DNA from: Alphaproteobacteria bacterium
GTDB taxonomy: Bacteria > Pseudomonadota > Alphaproteobacteria > Micropepsales > Micropepsaceae
Assembly (NCBI GenBank): GCA_025935155.1
Contig: JAICVV010000131.1
Span: 1-6,252, forward strand
DNA length: 6,252 nucleotides
Direction: 5' to 3'
Shown here piece by piece: positions 5,144 through 6,252 of the stretch (position 1 is the first letter of the stretch; each line of letters begins with the position of its first letter). A program made the position numbers and the translations under genes. The notes beneath the pieces were generated by a model that had not been told where the DNA came from, made no database searches, and saw only the letters and a list, made by a program, of their open reading frames with translations.

Positions 5144-6252
5144 TCACGTGTATTGAGAGGATTGGTTTGGCGGGGTCACAACGGCCGATGACGCATAGCG
5201 AACGAGCGCGGATCTGGTGTGTCTGACACGCCGGCCAATCATGCACGCCATTGTCAGAAGCAGAACTGGCCCGACTGGCAGCACGAGAACGAAATAACTT
5301 GATAGGACCAGCGCCAACACGGCGAATCCCGCCCACTCGATAGGGTCGAACGGCCGGTCGCGGAAAAGAAATGCAAGCGGTACGGCGAGAATCGGAAGAT
5401 CGTAAGGGTACAGGTAAGGCGTGGCTGCCAACACGCCCGCTGAAAGGGCCGCCGCCTTCAGCGCGTAGGATACACGCCGCATCCGCCACATCCACGCGAT
5501 GCCGCAAGCGGCAGTAAATGCGGCCGTGGCCTGCAATTCCCAGGCAAGCGCGTTGCTGCCGCCAATCGATTTTACCAGGCCGTAAACCGTCTGCAGCTTG
5601 TTCCATCCCGCCAGACCGCTGGCAAGAACGGTGCTTTCCGTCATCGGCAGAAAGCGAACGAATGCCGCGTATGGCCCGATCCCGAACAGAATGTATGGAA
5701 TGAGCAGACACAGCGTTGCCGTCACACACGCGGAGGCAAGGCACTTCCATCGTCTGTCGCTCAACAGGATGAAAGGAAACAGGATGCCCAGTTGCGGCTT
5801 GTAGGTGAGCAATCCAAGGAATATCCCGGCGGCGATCGGTTGCGCTTCCAGGAACAGCAGGGTGGCTCCAATCAGTGCTCCGCTCAAAAAACCGTTCTGG
5901 CCGGCAAATAGGGTCGCGAGAGCCGCGGGGGAGGCGAGCGCCACAACCGCTGCCCAGCCCGTCCGCGCAATCCTGCCGATTACCGGCGCGTAAAAGGCGC
6001 AGGTTCCTCCCACCCACAGTACAAAGGCGTACCCATATGGAAGCATCGCAAGCGCCGCAGCGATCACCAGAAACACTGGGGGATACAGCCAGCCGAGGTA
6101 CCCCTCAAATGGGTGGCCTACTGCGGCGGCCTGCGCAAGGTGATGGATTTTCCAGTCGTAGGGTGCGGCAGCCGCTCCCTTCAGAACAAATTTTCCCGCA
6201 ACCCAGACCTCGAGAAAATCGTCCACGAGAGGGCTGCTGTTGGCATCGAGAA
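5144..6252 (-). CDS. GT87-family (DUF2029) polytopic glycosyltransferase, 5' end missing
   Basis: Only the C-terminal 368 residues are visible. GT87 enzymes are GT-C fold membrane mannosyl/arabinosyl-type transferases that use polyprenyl-phosphate sugars and act on the periplasmic face. Numbering from the first whole codon at 6250, the pattern is: VDDFLEVWVAGK (9-20), whose acidic pair D10/D11 occupies the first-loop catalytic position of GT-C enzymes; YDWKIHHLAQ (31-40); LYPP (55-58); AGQNGFLSGALIG (116-128); TYKPQLGILFP (149-159), the family hallmark; LQTVYGLVKSIG (219-230); and TPYLYPYDLPIL (277-288). About nine hydrophobic segments are present. A GTG at 6226 could be taken as a start, but the frame stays open to the edge and family members carry a transmembrane helix before this loop, so I treat the gene as cut. 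The acceptor is unknown. Confidence 0.85.
   Translation of the reverse strand, partial: LDANSSPLVDDFLEVWVAGKFVLKGAAAAPYDWKIHHLAQAAAVGHPFEGYLGWLYPPVFLVIAAALAMLPYGYAFVLWVGGTCAFYAPVIGRIARTGWAAVVALASPAALATLFAGQNGFLSGALIGATLLFLEAQPIAAGIFLGLLTYKPQLGILFPFILLSDRRWKCLASACVTATLCLLIPYILFGIGPYAAFVRFLPMTESTVLASGLAGWNKLQTVYGLVKSIGGSNALAWELQATAAFTAACGIAWMWRMRRVSYALKAAALSAGVLAATPYLYPYDLPILAVPLAFLFRDRPFDPIEWAGFAVLALVLSSYFVLVLPVGPVLLLTMACMIGRRVRHTRSALVRYASSAVVTPPNQSSQYT

Noticed and set aside
5139..6017. 292-codon minus-strand frame inside the GT87 gene
   Set aside because: It is an alternative frame of the same strand with no family signature, while the GT87 frame carries several hallmark motifs.

Overview
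The window looks like ordinary chromosome from a moderately G+C-rich alphaproteobacterium. The grounds are a 362-residue OmpA-type porin whose barrel and peptidoglycan-binding domain are joined by a polyproline linker, a TesB-type acyl-CoA thioesterase, and a stand-alone pilus-assembly (CpaC-type) N-terminal domain protein, a combination often seen in Alphaproteobacteria. Genus cannot be fixed from the sequence. I see no rRNA, tRNA, CRISPR array, insertion sequence or phage gene.

Layout. Positions 1-72 hold no gene I can assign. A strong hairpin terminator (73-101) lies just downstream of ompA, which runs on the minus strand (1209 to 121). A 198-bp divergent intergenic region (1210-1407) separates ompA from a plus-strand pair: tesB (1408-2301) and an isoprenylcysteine carboxyl methyltransferase (ICMT)-family membrane protein (2363-3076). 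This pair converges, across a 128-bp gap with no clear terminator, on a minus-strand set of three genes. Read in transcription order these are a GT87-type polytopic glycosyltransferase (5' end cut by the window edge, 6252 to 5144), a secreted protein with a lone pilus/secretin N-terminal domain (5080 to 4352), and a PAP2_3-type membrane phosphatase/phosphotransferase (4326 to 3205). Gaps of 63 and 25 bp and clear ribosome binding sites suggest that these three form one transcription unit.

How the genes may work together. OmpA anchors the outer membrane to peptidoglycan, and TesB hydrolyses acyl-CoAs. GT-C enzymes such as GT87 use lipid-linked sugar donors, and PAP2 enzymes act on lipid phosphates, so the three-gene set could act on an envelope glycolipid or polyprenyl-linked glycan. 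That functional link is inference from adjacency and family only. The items most worth a second look are the GT87 / secretin-N / PAP2_3 arrangement, the orphan secretin-N protein with its basic Ala/Lys/His-rich linker, and the uninterrupted 25-proline linker of OmpA, which is encoded by a repeat that may be prone to slippage.
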